Shown: positions 27,779 to 36,585, counted from the first letter of the stretch. The stretch: 64,000 nucleotides of DNA from Bosea sp. AS-1 (GCF_002220095.1 NZ_CP022372.1:2576501-2640500), one strand, 5' to 3'. Notes: generated by a model from the sequence alone, not told the origin. Translations and numbers: made by a program.

Positions 27779-28816
27779 TCAGTTCCGAACCACCTTCCGT
27801 TCCGACGCTTGGTCGAACCAATGCAGCGCCGCCTGTGACAGTCTGATGTAGATCGTCTCGCCGGCTGTCGCGCGGAGCTTCCCGGGGCGCCTGACGATGA
27901 AGGAATGGCCGTCGACCCGCGTTTCGATCAGCGTGTCGGCGCCGAGATACTCGGCCGTCACCACCTCGGCGGCGATGCCGCTCTCGCCGATCTCCGTCAT
28001 TTCGGGGCGGATGCCTACGGCGAGCCCGGCCGGGTCGAGACCGGGCGGGGGGCTGAGCGTGCCACCGCGCGTCTGCACGGAGGCGAGCGGCAGCACGTTC
28101 ATCGGCGGGGTGCCGACGAAACGAGCGGCGAAGATCGTCTCCGGGTTCTCATAGAGGGCGTCGGGCGTAGCGTCCTGCTCGATCTTGCCGTTGCGCATCA
28201 GCACGACCTGATCGGCCATCGTCATCGCCTCGACCTGATCATGCGTGACATAGACCATGGTCATGCCGAGCCGCTGCTGCAGTTCGCGGATCTCGCGGCG
28301 CATCTCGACGCGCAGCTGCGCATCGAGGTTGGAGAGCGGCTCGTCCATCAGGCAGACCGGCGCCTCGGCGACGATGGCGCGGCCGAGCGCGACACGCTGC
28401 TGCTGGCCGCCGGAGAGCTGCGAGGGCTTGCGGTCGAGCAGCCTGGCGAGGCCGAGGATGGAGGCGGCGCGGGCGAGGCGGGCGTCGCGGTCCGCGCGCG
28501 ACACCTTGCGCACTTTCAGCCCGAACAGGATGTTCTCCGCGACCGAGAGATGCGGGAACAGCGCATAGTTCTGAAAGACCATGGCGATGCCGCGCCGGGA
28601 CGGCGCCGCATGGGTGACGTCGCGGCCGCCGATCGCGATGGTGCCGCTGTTCGAGTCCTCCAGCCCGGCGATCAGCCTGAGCGTTGTCGACTTGCCGCAG
28701 CCGGACGGCCCGAGCAGCGCGACGAGCTTGCCGCCTTCGACCGTGAAGCTGATGCCGTCGACGGCGGCTGCGCCACCCCAGCTCTTCGAAACAGCCTTGA
28801 GCTCTACCGAAACCAT
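27779..28816 (-). CDS. CUT1-type ABC importer ATPase (UgpC/MalK-like)
   Basis: A 345-residue ATPase. The nucleotide-binding domain has Walker A GPSGCGKST, signature [14 protein letters not shown], Walker B CLMDEPLSNLD and the switch histidine in YVTHDQVEAMTMAD. The C-terminal third (about 240-345) is the OB-fold regulatory domain of MalK-like proteins (VGIRPEMTEIGE). It powers the permease pair at 24677-26415. It is the first gene of a six-gene minus-strand operon ending with the two phosphoesterase-family genes. The 169 bp upstream must hold the promoter; I see no clear operator in it. Confidence 0.92.
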   Translation of the reverse strand: MVSVELKAVSKSWGGAAAVDGISFTVEGGKLVALLGPSGCGKSTTLRLIAGLEDSNSGTIAIGGRDVTHAAPSRRGIAMVFQNYALFPHLSVAENILFGLKVRKVSRADRDARLARAASILGLARLLDRKPSQLSGGQQQRVALGRAIVAEAPVCLMDEPLSNLDAQLRVEMRREIRELQQRLGMTMVYVTHDQVEAMTMADQVVLMRNGKIEQDATPDALYENPETIFAARFVGTPPMNVLPLASVQTRGGTLSPPPGLDPAGLAVGIRPEMTEIGESGIAAEVVTAEYLGADTLIETRVDGHSFIVRRPGKLRATAGETIYIRLSQAALHWFDQASERKVVRN

Positions 28817-28985
28817 TCGCGACCCGGCCGTTCCAGCAATCCATGATGAGCCGGCGCAAAAGCTCGCTGCCGCCGGCTATGTGCGCGCGAGCTTGAAGCT
28901 AAAATTCGCTCCGAGACAAGAGCGGCCTCCGGCTCGATGCTGCAGTTCCTGTGTGGGAGCGCCGGTTCGCCGACCGATCCGGGCG

Positions 28986-29759
28986 CTAATGCCGTGTGTT
29001 GCGCAGGAACTCGGCGAGGCGGGTGCTCCTGGGATTGCCGAAAATCTCGGCGGGCGGGCCTTCCTCATGGATGCGCCCCTGTTCCATGAAGACGACGCGG
29101 CTGGAGACGTCGCGGGCGAAACGCATCTCGTGGGTGACGATGAGCAGCGTCGCCCCGTCTTCGGCGATGCCCTTCACGGTGTTCAGCACCTCCTGCACGA
29201 GCTCGGGGTCGAGTGCGGAGGTGACCTCATCGAGCAGCACGAGCTTGGGGTTCATCGCCAGTGCCCGGGCGATGGCAACGCGCTGCTGCTGGCCGCCGGA
29301 GAGCTGGCTCGGGTAATGATCCGCCCGTGCGGCGAGCCCGACCCGTGCCAGCCATTTCTCGGCGATGGCGCGCGCCTCCGCTTTCGGCAGCCTGAGCACC
29401 TTGCGCAGGCCCAGCATGACATTGCCTGCGGCGCTGAGATGCGGGAACAGGTTGAAGCTCTGGAAGACCATGCCGGTCATGGCGCGCTGGCGCGACAACT
29501 CTCGGTCGCCGAGGCGGTGCCGGCGTCCGTTCGTTGCGCGGTAGCCGATGGTCTCGCCATCGAGGATGATGTCGCCGCCCTGATACTCCTCGAGCAGGTT
29601 GACGCAGCGCAGCAGCGTCGTCTTGCCCGAGCCGCTGGAGCCGATGATCGAGACGACATCGCCCTGGTCGAGGTTGAGATCGACGCCCTTGAGCACCTCG
29701 GTCGCACCGAACTGCTTGGTCAGCCCGCGAATGGCGAGAAGGGGTTGCCGCTTGTCCAT
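28986..29759 (-). CDS. Amino-acid-type ABC importer ATPase (GlnQ-like)
   Basis: A 257-residue polar-amino-acid-family ATPase. Walker A is GSSGSGKTT, the signature is [14 protein letters not shown], and Walker B reads [15 protein letters not shown], with DEV instead of the more common [19 protein letters not shown] is the Q-loop region of GlnQ-like proteins, and the switch histidine is in [12 protein letters not shown]. It is the last gene of the operon that starts with the M81 gene at 33604. Its start overlaps the preceding permease stop by one base (TGATG). An open frame continuing further upstream is only the permease read in another frame. Confidence 0.92.
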   Translation of the reverse strand: MDKRQPLLAIRGLTKQFGATEVLKGVDLNLDQGDVVSIIGSSGSGKTTLLRCVNLLEEYQGGDIILDGETIGYRATNGRRHRLGDRELSRQRAMTGMVFQSFNLFPHLSAAGNVMLGLRKVLRLPKAEARAIAEKWLARVGLAARADHYPSQLSGGQQQRVAIARALAMNPKLVLLDEVTSALDPELVQEVLNTVKGIAEDGATLLIVTHEMRFARDVSSRVVFMEQGRIHEEGPPAEIFGNPRSTRLAEFLRNTRH

Positions 29760-30412
29760 CAATGCTGTCCCACGCGCCGTTCGAGGCTCTTGCCGAGCTG
29801 GTCCAGGGCGATGTTGATCACAAGGTAGACGATGCCGGCGAAGACGTAGAACTGGATCGTCATGAAGGTGCGGCCGATCACCTCCTGCGTGCGCAGCAGG
29901 AGCTCGCCGACGCCGATGATCGAGAGCAGGCTGGAGCCCTTGATCAATTCGACGCCGGTGTTGATCCAGGGGGGCAGGGCGCTGCGCGCCGCCTGCGGCA
30001 GCAGCACATAGGCGAGAAGTTGCGGGAAGGTGAGGCCGATGCTGCGTCCGGCTTCCGCCTGCCCCGGCGGAATCGCCTGCAGGGCGCCGCGCAGCAATTC
30101 GCCGATATGGGCGCCGGCGAAGAGCGTCAGCGCCAGCGTGCCCGCCTCGGTCGGGCCGAGGCTCAAGCCGACGACGGAGGGGATGTAGAAGGCGGCGAGG
30201 ATCAGCACGAGCACCGGCGTGCCGCGCATGATGTCGACATAGAGTCGGAAGGGCAGGCGCAGCCACCAGGGCGCATAGGCGAGCTGGATGCCGACGAGCA
30301 GCCCCAGCAGGGTGCCGAACAGGATCGCGCCCGCGGAGATTCCGACGGTCAGCAGCAACCCGTCCCAGAGCGGCCAGCGGGCGATCCAGAGCTGATCGAG
30401 AAAGGGTTGCAT
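29759..30412 (-). CDS. Amino-acid-type ABC importer permease
   Basis: A 217-residue HisM/GlnP-family permease with about five helices. The family motif appears as RGTPVLVLILAAFY, and the EAA loop as GQAEAGRSIGLTFPQLLAYVLLPQAARSALPP. It pairs with the permease encoded 10 bp upstream and with the ATPase overlapping downstream. Such importers carry amino acids, opines or small related compounds. The operon begins with an M81 metallopeptidase gene, so the ligand may be an amino acid or short derivative processed by that enzyme. Confidence 0.91.
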   Translation of the reverse strand: MQPFLDQLWIARWPLWDGLLLTVGISAGAILFGTLLGLLVGIQLAYAPWWLRLPFRLYVDIMRGTPVLVLILAAFYIPSVVGLSLGPTEAGTLALTLFAGAHIGELLRGALQAIPPGQAEAGRSIGLTFPQLLAYVLLPQAARSALPPWINTGVELIKGSSLLSIIGVGELLLRTQEVIGRTFMTIQFYVFAGIVYLVINIALDQLGKSLERRVGQH

Positions 30413-30422
30413 CGAATCTCGC

Positions 30423-31082
30423 TCAGAACTTGGGGAAGCGCCGTTCGAGACCGCGCAGCAGGGCGGCGATCACGACGCAGGCGGCGATGTAGAGACCGCT
30501 CGCCACCATCCAGGTCTCGATGACGCGGAAGGTGTCGACATTGATCTTGCGGGCCTCGAAGGTCAGCTCCGGCACGGCGATGGCGGCGGCGATGGACGAA
30601 TCCTTGAACATCCCGATGAAGGTGTTGCCGAGCGAGGGCAGGGCATTGCGCAGCATGATCGGCGCCACGACCGAGACATTGGTCTGCAGCCGTGTCAGCC
30701 CGATCGAACGCGCGGCCTCGATCACGCCCTTCGGCACCGAGAGCAGCCCGGCCCGGAACACCTCGGTGAGATAGGCACCGGAATAGAGCGCGAGCGCGCC
30801 GGCGAAGCTCTGGTACTTGTCGAGCGCGATGCCGACCTGCGGCAGGGCGAAATAGGCGAGCAGCACCAGGACGAGCAGCGGCAGGTTGCGGATCAGCGAG
30901 ACGTAGAGCCCGGCGAGGCTCCGGAGCGGGCGATAGGGCGAGACCGCGGCGAAGGCCGCCAGCAGCCCGAGCAAGGTGCCGATGGCGACCGCGACGACGG
31001 CCAGCGCAAGCCCGATGGCGAGCCCCGACAGAAGCCTGTCGAAGCTCGCCCAGACGGCGCCAAAATGCAGCGAATATTCCAC
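30423..31082 (-). CDS. Amino-acid-type ABC importer permease
   Basis: A 219-residue partner permease of the HisQ/GlnP family: LIRNLPLLVLVLLAYFALP is the RxxP-type motif, and GVIEAARSIGLTRLQTNVSVVAPIMLRNALP the EAA loop. It starts with GTG at 31082 and shows no obvious ribosome site, so translation may be coupled to the binding-protein gene that ends 15 bp before it. The fused pair and ATPase downstream complete a canonical polar-amino-acid importer. Confidence 0.9.
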   Translation of the reverse strand: MEYSLHFGAVWASFDRLLSGLAIGLALAVVAVAIGTLLGLLAAFAAVSPYRPLRSLAGLYVSLIRNLPLLVLVLLAYFALPQVGIALDKYQSFAGALALYSGAYLTEVFRAGLLSVPKGVIEAARSIGLTRLQTNVSVVAPIMLRNALPSLGNTFIGMFKDSSIAAAIAVPELTFEARKINVDTFRVIETWMVASGLYIAACVVIAALLRGLERRFPKF

Positions 31083-31097
31083 GAGGCGCTATGCGGC

Positions 31098-31943
31098 TCA
31101 GCGGAATTCCTGCGGGAAGCCGATCTTCGGTTCCGGTGGCGTCTCGCCGAACCAGCGCTCGAAGGCGGCCTTGTAGAGCGGGAAGGTGGTGCCGGTCATC
31201 GATTCGCGCAGTGCGACATTGACGAAGTTGAGCCAGTCCTGGTCACCCTGTCGGACGATGCAGGAATAGGTCTGCGGGTTCCAGCTATAGCCGGAATCGA
31301 CGTAGCGGCCGGGATTCTGCTTCATGTAGTAGCGCAGCGAGGAGGAATCGGTCGCAGCGGCCTGGGCCCGGCCCGAATTCAGCGCCTGATACATCAGGTC
31401 GACGCTGTCGAACTGGTCGACCTTGGCTTCGGGCAGCGCATCCTTGACCATCTTCTCGGCGAAGACGTTCTGCAGTACCGAGACCGTCACCTTGGACCCT
31501 GCGGCCTTCATGGCCGCATAATCGGCATAGGGGCCGCCCGCGACCATCATCAGGCTGACGCCTTCGCGGTAATAGGGCACGGTGAAGGCGACCTGCTGGG
31601 CGCGCGCGGCCGTGACGGTGACGAACTGGCAGGCGATGTCGACCTTGCCGGTGACGATGTTGGGGATGCGGGCGTCCGAAGCCTGGTTGACGAACTCGAT
31701 CTTGTTCGGGTCATCGAACAGGCCTTGCGCGATGATCTTGGCGATCTCGATGTCGAAGCCGACGAGCTCGTTCTTCTCGTTGCGGAAATGCCAGGGCGGG
31801 TTGGTGCTGCCGGTGCCGACGATCAGCTTGCCACGGTTCAGCACCTCCTTGAGCTTGCCCTGCGCGGAGGCGTCCGTGGCCGGCATCAGCGCGCAGGCGA
31901 CGACACCAAGTCCTGCCGCGATCTTCATCAGATTCTGAAACAT
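31098..31943 (-). CDS. Amino-acid-type ABC importer binding protein
   Basis: A 281-residue family 3 (GlnH/ArtJ-like) solute-binding protein with a signal peptide ending near residue 28 (DASAQG). The mature part has the family pattern GKLIVGTGSTNPPWHFRNE, then VGFDIEIAKIIA and DIACQFVTVTAARAQQVAFT. I chose the ATG at 31943 because AGAGGGG lies 6 bases upstream; the ATG two codons earlier would abut that site. It is separated from the upstream M81 gene by 161 bp that contain a long perfect inverted repeat. High expression relative to the permeases would be expected. Confidence 0.9.
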   Translation of the reverse strand: MFQNLMKIAAGLGVVACALMPATDASAQGKLKEVLNRGKLIVGTGSTNPPWHFRNEKNELVGFDIEIAKIIAQGLFDDPNKIEFVNQASDARIPNIVTGKVDIACQFVTVTAARAQQVAFTVPYYREGVSLMMVAGGPYADYAAMKAAGSKVTVSVLQNVFAEKMVKDALPEAKVDQFDSVDLMYQALNSGRAQAAATDSSSLRYYMKQNPGRYVDSGYSWNPQTYSCIVRQGDQDWLNFVNVALRESMTGTTFPLYKAAFERWFGETPPEPKIGFPQEFR

Positions 31944-32010
31944 TGGCATCCCCTCTGTTTGTCGTTGGATATCTTCGGATGGCCGGCACAGGGCAAAGCA
32001 GACGATGCCC

Positions 32011-32047
32011 CGCCCCATGGAACAAGCTGCGCTCGTTCCATGGGGCG
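32011..32047. repeat. 13-bp perfect inverted repeat between M81 and binding-protein genes
   Basis: CGCCCCATGGAAC and GTTCCATGGGGCG are perfect complements separated by 11 bases. The element lies on the minus-strand transcript between the M81 gene and the binding-protein gene. It could be an intercistronic RNA hairpin that terminates part of the transcripts or protects the downstream RNA, or a DNA operator with GGAAC/GTTCC half-sites. There is no T-run, so simple termination is less likely. Confidence 0.6.
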
Positions 32048-32104
32048 AAACCTCGGCATGGACGGCGAAGCGTTGATCGTGCCGCGTTTTCCCTTCCGGT
32101 CCCG

Positions 32105-33604
32105 CTACGGTTCGTCAGCGTGGATCGGAAAGACCGGCTTGCGCAAACGCGTATAAGGCAACCCGGTGATCTTGCTGGTGCAGGGGCCAGGCGTCGCCAC
32201 GGTGAAGCTGCCCTTCGCGATCTTGTCATAGGCTCGCCGGTGCGCCACCGCCGCCTTGACGCCGATGGCTTTCAGCTTTTCGGGGTGGATGCCCTGCGAG
32301 CGGAACTGGCCGAGGTCGAAAGGCGGAGTCTTGCGGCTGCTGAGCAGCACGGTGACGCCGCCCACCTCCACCACCGCACAGGGCCCCATGCTGAAGCGCG
32401 AGCCTTGCGAGGCGGCGAGATGGCTGTTGAGGTCTTCCAGCGCAAATTGACCGTCGCTGGCGCTGACGAAACGGGCTTCGATCTCGACCGGCCCTTCGGC
32501 GATGGCGCTGCCCTTGCCGCCGATGGAGAGCTTGCGGACCTCGCCCGGCATTGCACCGGCCATGGCCTTCACGGCGGCGGGATCGGCGATGGCGACCGCG
32601 CAATTCTGGACGCCATGGCGCAGGAAGGCGCGCAGCACCGAGGTGCCGTCTCCCGGCGCGCCGCCGCCGATATTGTCGGCCGGCTCGACGACGAGATAAG
32701 GCCCGTCCGGCGAACGCTGGATTTCGGCGACGGCCGCGTCGATATCCCATTCCTCCGGCAGGCCGAGATCACGCTCGGTCACCGCCATCTCGGTCAGGCG
32801 GGCAAGCGCCTCCTGGGCCGCCGGTTCCGGGCCGGTGAAGGCGACCGCAAAGGCGACGCCGGCCTCGGGCACGTCGGAGAAGGAATAGCCGCCGACGACG
32901 TTCGCAACCCAGATCGCGGGGTTCTCCTGCTCGATGCGGCGCGCCATCGCTTCCAGATCGCGCATCGGCCGGTCGGCGGTGCCGGTGCCGGTCGGCGGCC
33001 ACATGACGGGCGCGTTGCTGGAGAGCATGTGCGGCAGCACACCTTCCTTCAGCGAACGCGCCAGCAGCCGGGCCGAGCGTACGGCGGATTCGCGGGCATC
33101 GGTATGCGGGTTCTCGCGATAGGCGACGAGGGCGTTGGCGTTCGCGGCCATCGCGGCGGTGAAATTGGCATGAAGGTCGAAGACGCCGAAGACGGGCAGC
33201 GGCTCACAACCGGGCACGGAACGGATATGGGCAAGCAGCGCGCCTTCGGGGTCGGGGCACTCTGTCGTGACCATGGCGCCATGCAGGGCGAGCCAGATGC
33301 CGTCAAGGCCGCCATCCGCGAGCGCGGCCCGCAGTCCGGCGTCGAATTCCGCCAGGAAACGTGCGAAGACGGCGTGGTCGACGGTGCCGGCCGGCAGGGC
33401 CGTGTAGTCGATCGTCGGCAGGACCTTCCAGCCCTCCGCCTCGGCCACTTCGAGGAAGCCGTCGACGGTCGAGCCGTCGCCACGCCGGCGCAACACATCC
33501 TCGCCGCTGCGGATGGTGAAATCGGCCAGTCGCGTGACCTCGTCGACGAAGCTGTGCGTCTCGTGGAACAACGATCCCAGCAGGATCCGGCGAGGCTGCG
33601 ACAT
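32105..33604 (-). CDS. M81 family metallopeptidase (MlrC/microcystinase-C-like), copy 1
   Basis: A 499-residue protein of the M81 family (DUF1485 N-terminal plus MlrC C-terminal domain). The first motif is HETHSF at residues 14-19. LALHGAMVTT, FDLHANFTAAM and ENPHTDA supply the histidine and aspartate residues expected for zinc binding. The C-terminal part begins around residue 290 with ADNIGGGAPGD. In Sphingomonas MlrC hydrolyses the linear products of the cyclic peptide microcystin; the relatives here are probably cytoplasmic because no signal peptide is seen. It heads the amino-acid importer operon and is divergent from the second M81 gene. The ATG at 33604 gives the family N-terminus; a longer open frame runs into the shared promoter. 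Confidence 0.88.
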   Translation of the reverse strand: MSQPRRILLGSLFHETHSFVDEVTRLADFTIRSGEDVLRRRGDGSTVDGFLEVAEAEGWKVLPTIDYTALPAGTVDHAVFARFLAEFDAGLRAALADGGLDGIWLALHGAMVTTECPDPEGALLAHIRSVPGCEPLPVFGVFDLHANFTAAMAANANALVAYRENPHTDARESAVRSARLLARSLKEGVLPHMLSSNAPVMWPPTGTGTADRPMRDLEAMARRIEQENPAIWVANVVGGYSFSDVPEAGVAFAVAFTGPEPAAQEALARLTEMAVTERDLGLPEEWDIDAAVAEIQRSPDGPYLVVEPADNIGGGAPGDGTSVLRAFLRHGVQNCAVAIADPAAVKAMAGAMPGEVRKLSIGGKGSAIAEGPVEIEARFVSASDGQFALEDLNSHLAASQGSRFSMGPCAVVEVGGVTVLLSSRKTPPFDLGQFRSQGIHPEKLKAIGVKAAVAHRRAYDKIAKGSFTVATPGPCTSKITGLPYTRLRKPVFPIHADEP

Positions 33605-33662
33605 GACGATGGAAGCTCCCTGCTCACGAGGCCCGCGCATCTCGGCCGCTGCGCTGTTCCGA

Positions 33663-33708
33663 TTCAAGCCTGCATTGTTCCGCTGAGAGGAACGCGGATG
33701 CTTTGACA
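33663..33708. promoter_or_regulatory. Operator D: GTTCC-N7-GGAAC with -35 boxes on both sides
   Basis: GTTCC (33677-33681) and GGAAC (33689-33693) form a perfect dyad with a 7-bp spacer. Rightward, 8 bp (33694-33701) lead to TTTGACA (33702-33708), a good -35 for the M81 gene at 33783. Leftward, 8 bp (33669-33676) lead to CTTGAA on the minus strand (33668-33663), a weaker -35 for the M81 gene starting at 33604. The -10 hexamers on both sides are poor. The same layout recurs at 36561, 41982 and 48018, so this is probably a bidirectional regulated promoter. Confidence 0.65.
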
Positions 33709-33782
33709 GCGCGCGCCCGCTGCCGGTTTCATGACGGTAGTCGGCGGCCTGGAAAGCACGCCGCGCGCCTGATCGGGAAAGC

Positions 33783-35249
33783 ATGCGGATGCGCGTCTTC
33801 ACAGCCTCGCTGGCCACGGAAACCAACACCTTCGCGCCGCTCTTCGTCGACCGCAGCGCCTTCGAAAGCGCCTTCTACTGTCCGCCCGGGATGCACCCCG
33901 ACACGCCGACGCTGTGCTCGGCGCCGACGGTTGCAGCTCGCCGCCGCGTCGCCAGCGAAGGCTACGAGCTGATCGAGGGCACGGCGACCTGGGCCGAGCC
34001 CGCCGGGCTGGTCTCGAAAGAGGGCTATGAAAGCTTGCGCGACGAGATCCTGGAGCAGCTTGCGGCGACGCTGCCGGTCGATATCGTCCTCCTCGGTCTG
34101 CACGGCGCGATGGTGGCGCGCGGCTATGACGATTGCGAGGGCGATCTGATCGCGCGGGTGAGGGCGCTCGCCGGGCCGGATTGCGTCATCGGCGCCGAGC
34201 TCGACATGCATTGCCATCTCACAGCCGAGATGGTGGAGGGCGCCGACATCATCGTTGCCTTCAAGGAGTTTCCGCATACGGACTTCCTGGCGCGGGCCGA
34301 GGATCTGCTGGAATTGTGCCTGAAGACGGCGCGCAGGCAGGTGAATCCGGTCAGCGCGGTCTTCGACTGCCGTGGGCTTGCGGCTTTCATGACCAGCCGC
34401 GAACCCGGCCGCAGTTTCGTCGACCGGATCAAGGCGATGGAAGGCCGGAACGGCATCCTTTCGATCTCGGTCGCGCATGGTTTCCAGGCAGCCGATGTCG
34501 CCGATGTCGGAACCAAGGTGCTGGTGATCGCCGATGGCGACGGCGAAAAGGCCGCCGCGCTGGCGAAGGAACTCGGCCTCGAGATTCTGCGCTGGGGGCA
34601 GGGTGCCTCGCCGAAGCATTACAAGCCCGAGGAAGGCATCGCGGCGGCGCTGGAACTGGCCCAGTCCGGCAAGCCGGTGGTCCTGGCCGATCGCTGGGAT
34701 AATCCGGGTGGCGGCGTCGCCGGCGATTCCTCGGTGATGGTCGAGGCGTTGCTGCGGCATCCGGAGATTCCGGCGGCGATCGGTGCGTTATGGGATCCGG
34801 TGGCGGTCAGCCTCTGTCGTGCAGCCGGTGTGGGGGCTGAAATCCCGCTGCGCTTTGCCGGCAAGGCGGCGCCGTCTTCTGGCAGGCCGATCGATGCGGT
34901 CGTTCAAATCGTTGGGACTACCGAAGACCTGCTGATCCCCTTCGAGCAGAGCTGGGTTTCCCTCGGCCCCGCCGCGGCCATCCGGATCGGGAACCTCGAT
35001 ATCGTGCTGGCCTCGACGCGGGCGCAGACCTTCAGCCCGCCGGTCTTCACCGATCTCGGCGTCGATCTTGCGACGAAGAAGGTGGTGGTGGTGAAGTCCT
35101 CCAACCATTTTCACGCCGCATTCGCGCCGATCGCGGCACAAGTGCTTTATCTCGACAGCGGTGGACCTTACCCGCCCGACGCGAGCAAGATCCCCTATAC
35201 CAAAGTGAAACGCCCCTTTTCTCCGCTGGATCCGAATCCATGGCTGTGA
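33783..35249 (+). CDS. M81 family metallopeptidase (MlrC-like), copy 2
   Basis: A 488-residue M81 protein clearly diverged from copy 1. Motifs in order: ATETNTFAP near the N-terminus, LGLHGAMVARGYDDCEGD, AELDMHCHLTAEM and KEFPHTDF, which give the putative zinc ligands. The C-terminal MlrC domain starts near residue 300 with LADRWDNPGGGVAGDSS. No signal peptide, so a cytoplasmic hydrolase is expected. It overlaps the next gene, a fold-type III PLP enzyme, by 10 bp, so both are made together: this suggests the product released by the peptidase is a D-amino acid or hydroxy-amino acid. Start is ATG at 33783; a second ATG two codons on is equally possible. Confidence 0.88.
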   Translation: MRMRVFTASLATETNTFAPLFVDRSAFESAFYCPPGMHPDTPTLCSAPTVAARRRVASEGYELIEGTATWAEPAGLVSKEGYESLRDEILEQLAATLPVDIVLLGLHGAMVARGYDDCEGDLIARVRALAGPDCVIGAELDMHCHLTAEMVEGADIIVAFKEFPHTDFLARAEDLLELCLKTARRQVNPVSAVFDCRGLAAFMTSREPGRSFVDRIKAMEGRNGILSISVAHGFQAADVADVGTKVLVIADGDGEKAAALAKELGLEILRWGQGASPKHYKPEEGIAAALELAQSGKPVVLADRWDNPGGGVAGDSSVMVEALLRHPEIPAAIGALWDPVAVSLCRAAGVGAEIPLRFAGKAAPSSGRPIDAVVQIVGTTEDLLIPFEQSWVSLGPAAAIRIGNLDIVLASTRAQTFSPPVFTDLGVDLATKKVVVVKSSNHFHAAFAPIAAQVLYLDSGGPYPPDASKIPYTKVKRPFSPLDPNPWL

Positions 35250-36544
35250 CGACTTCCGCCCCGCTCCCGCGCCTGTCGCTCCGCGAGATCGAGGACCAGC
35301 GCCTCGATGCGCTGGTGAAGGGCCTGCCACTGGGCGCATCGCTTCGGCTCGGCGATGTCGGCAAGCAGGGCTGGAACGTGCTCGCTGGCGACATGCCTCT
35401 GCCGCTCGCGGTCATCCGCGAGAGCGTCCTCAGGGCCAACAGCGCCTGGATGGGCGCCTTCACCGCCGCCAACGATCTCAAGATCGCGCCGCATGGCAAG
35501 ACGACGATGGCGCCGCAGCTCTTCGATCTGCAGATCGCCGACGGCGCCTGGGCGATCACGGTCGCGACGATGCAGCAGCTCGCCGTCGCGCGGCATTTCG
35601 GCGTGAAGCGCGTCATCCTCGCCAACCAGCCGGTCGGCCGGCAGGAGGTCGCCGCCTGCTTCGAGGCGCTGCGGGACCCAGGCTTCGAACTCTATTGCCT
35701 CGCCGACAGCTTGCCGGGAGTCGCGCTGCTGGCGAAGGCTGCCAAAACGCAGGGCGGTGCCAATCCGCTACGCATCCTCGTCGAGATCGGCTTCATGGGC
35801 GGGCGCACCGGAGCGCGCAGCCGCGAGGAGGCGCTGGCCGTGGCGCGCGCCGTCGCTGCGGCACCGGGTCTGCGGCTTGCCGGCTTCGAATGCTTCGAAG
35901 GGCTGATCAGCGACACTGCCGGCGCCGACAGGCTGATCGGCGAGGTCGTTGCCGTCGCCGTGGCGGCGGAAGGCGAGGGGCTGCTGGATGCGGAGCCACT
36001 TGTGCTGAGCGCCGGCGGGACCTCGCTGTTCGACCGCGTCGGCGAGGCTTTCAATGCCGCCGCCTTCGCCCGACCGCTGGTCAAGCTGCTGCGTTCCGGC
36101 TGCTACCTGACCCATGATTCCACCGTCTACAGCGCCGCCTTCCAGCGGATCACGCTGGAGACCAGCCTGAAACTGCCTCCGGGCGGGCTCGCTCCGGCGC
36201 TGGAGGTCTGGGCCTATGTCCAGTCGCGGCCCGAGCGCGGACGCAGCCTGCTCACCGTTGGCAAGCGCGATATCAGCTTCGATTCCGGCATGCCGGTGCC
36301 GTTGCGCTGGTTCCGACCGGGTGGGGCGATGGCGCGGCCGGAGCCGATGCCAGCGGGGCATACGGTTCTGGCGCTGAACGACCAGCACTGCCATCTCGGG
36401 ACGCCGGAAGCGAGCCCGCTGCAGGTCGGTGACATGGTCGCCTTCGGAATCGGCCATCCCTGCACCACCTTCGATAAATGGGCCGTGCTGATGCTGGTCG
36501 ACGACGATTGGCGCGTGACGGGCGCGATCAGGACCTTCTTCTGA
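35240..36544 (+). CDS. D-amino acid deaminase/aldolase-like PLP enzyme (fold type III)
   Basis: A 434-residue enzyme of the D-serine dehydratase/D-threonine aldolase group (alanine-racemase-type barrel). The PLP lysine is K87 in IAPHGKTTMAPQ. The C-terminal domain has NDQHCHLG with H383 and C384, in the region where zinc is bound in D-serine dehydratase and D-threonine aldolase, although exact ligand matching needs an alignment. HDSTVYSAAFQ supplies phosphate-site residues. The family deaminates D-serine or D-threonine, or cleaves beta-hydroxy-D-amino acids. Its 10-bp overlap with M81 copy 2 ties it to peptide breakdown and hints that the peptides contain D-residues. No substrate can be fixed from sequence. 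Confidence 0.82.
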   Translation: MAVTTSAPLPRLSLREIEDQRLDALVKGLPLGASLRLGDVGKQGWNVLAGDMPLPLAVIRESVLRANSAWMGAFTAANDLKIAPHGKTTMAPQLFDLQIADGAWAITVATMQQLAVARHFGVKRVILANQPVGRQEVAACFEALRDPGFELYCLADSLPGVALLAKAAKTQGGANPLRILVEIGFMGGRTGARSREEALAVARAVAAAPGLRLAGFECFEGLISDTAGADRLIGEVVAVAVAAEGEGLLDAEPLVLSAGGTSLFDRVGEAFNAAAFARPLVKLLRSGCYLTHDSTVYSAAFQRITLETSLKLPPGGLAPALEVWAYVQSRPERGRSLLTVGKRDISFDSGMPVPLRWFRPGGAMARPEPMPAGHTVLALNDQHCHLGTPEASPLQVGDMVAFGIGHPCTTFDKWAVLMLVDDDWRVTGAIRTFF

Positions 36545-36560
36545 CTGTCCGTCGCCCCCT

Positions 36561-36577
36561 GTTCCTTCCAGTGAAAC
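36561..36577. promoter_or_regulatory. Operator A: GTTCC-N7-GAAAC
   Basis: GTTCC (36561-36565) and GAAAC (36573-36577) with a 7-bp spacer lie exactly 8 bp upstream of a CTTGAC -35 box. The arrangement matches operators B, C and D. Position just upstream of the -35 suits an activator or an IclR-type regulator that can act either way. Confidence 0.65.
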
Positions 36578-36585
36578 CGGCGATC

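Noticed and set aside
28986..30266. A permease-ATPase fusion of 426 residues
   Set aside because: The N-terminal part is the preceding permease gene out of frame; the ATPase starts at 29759.
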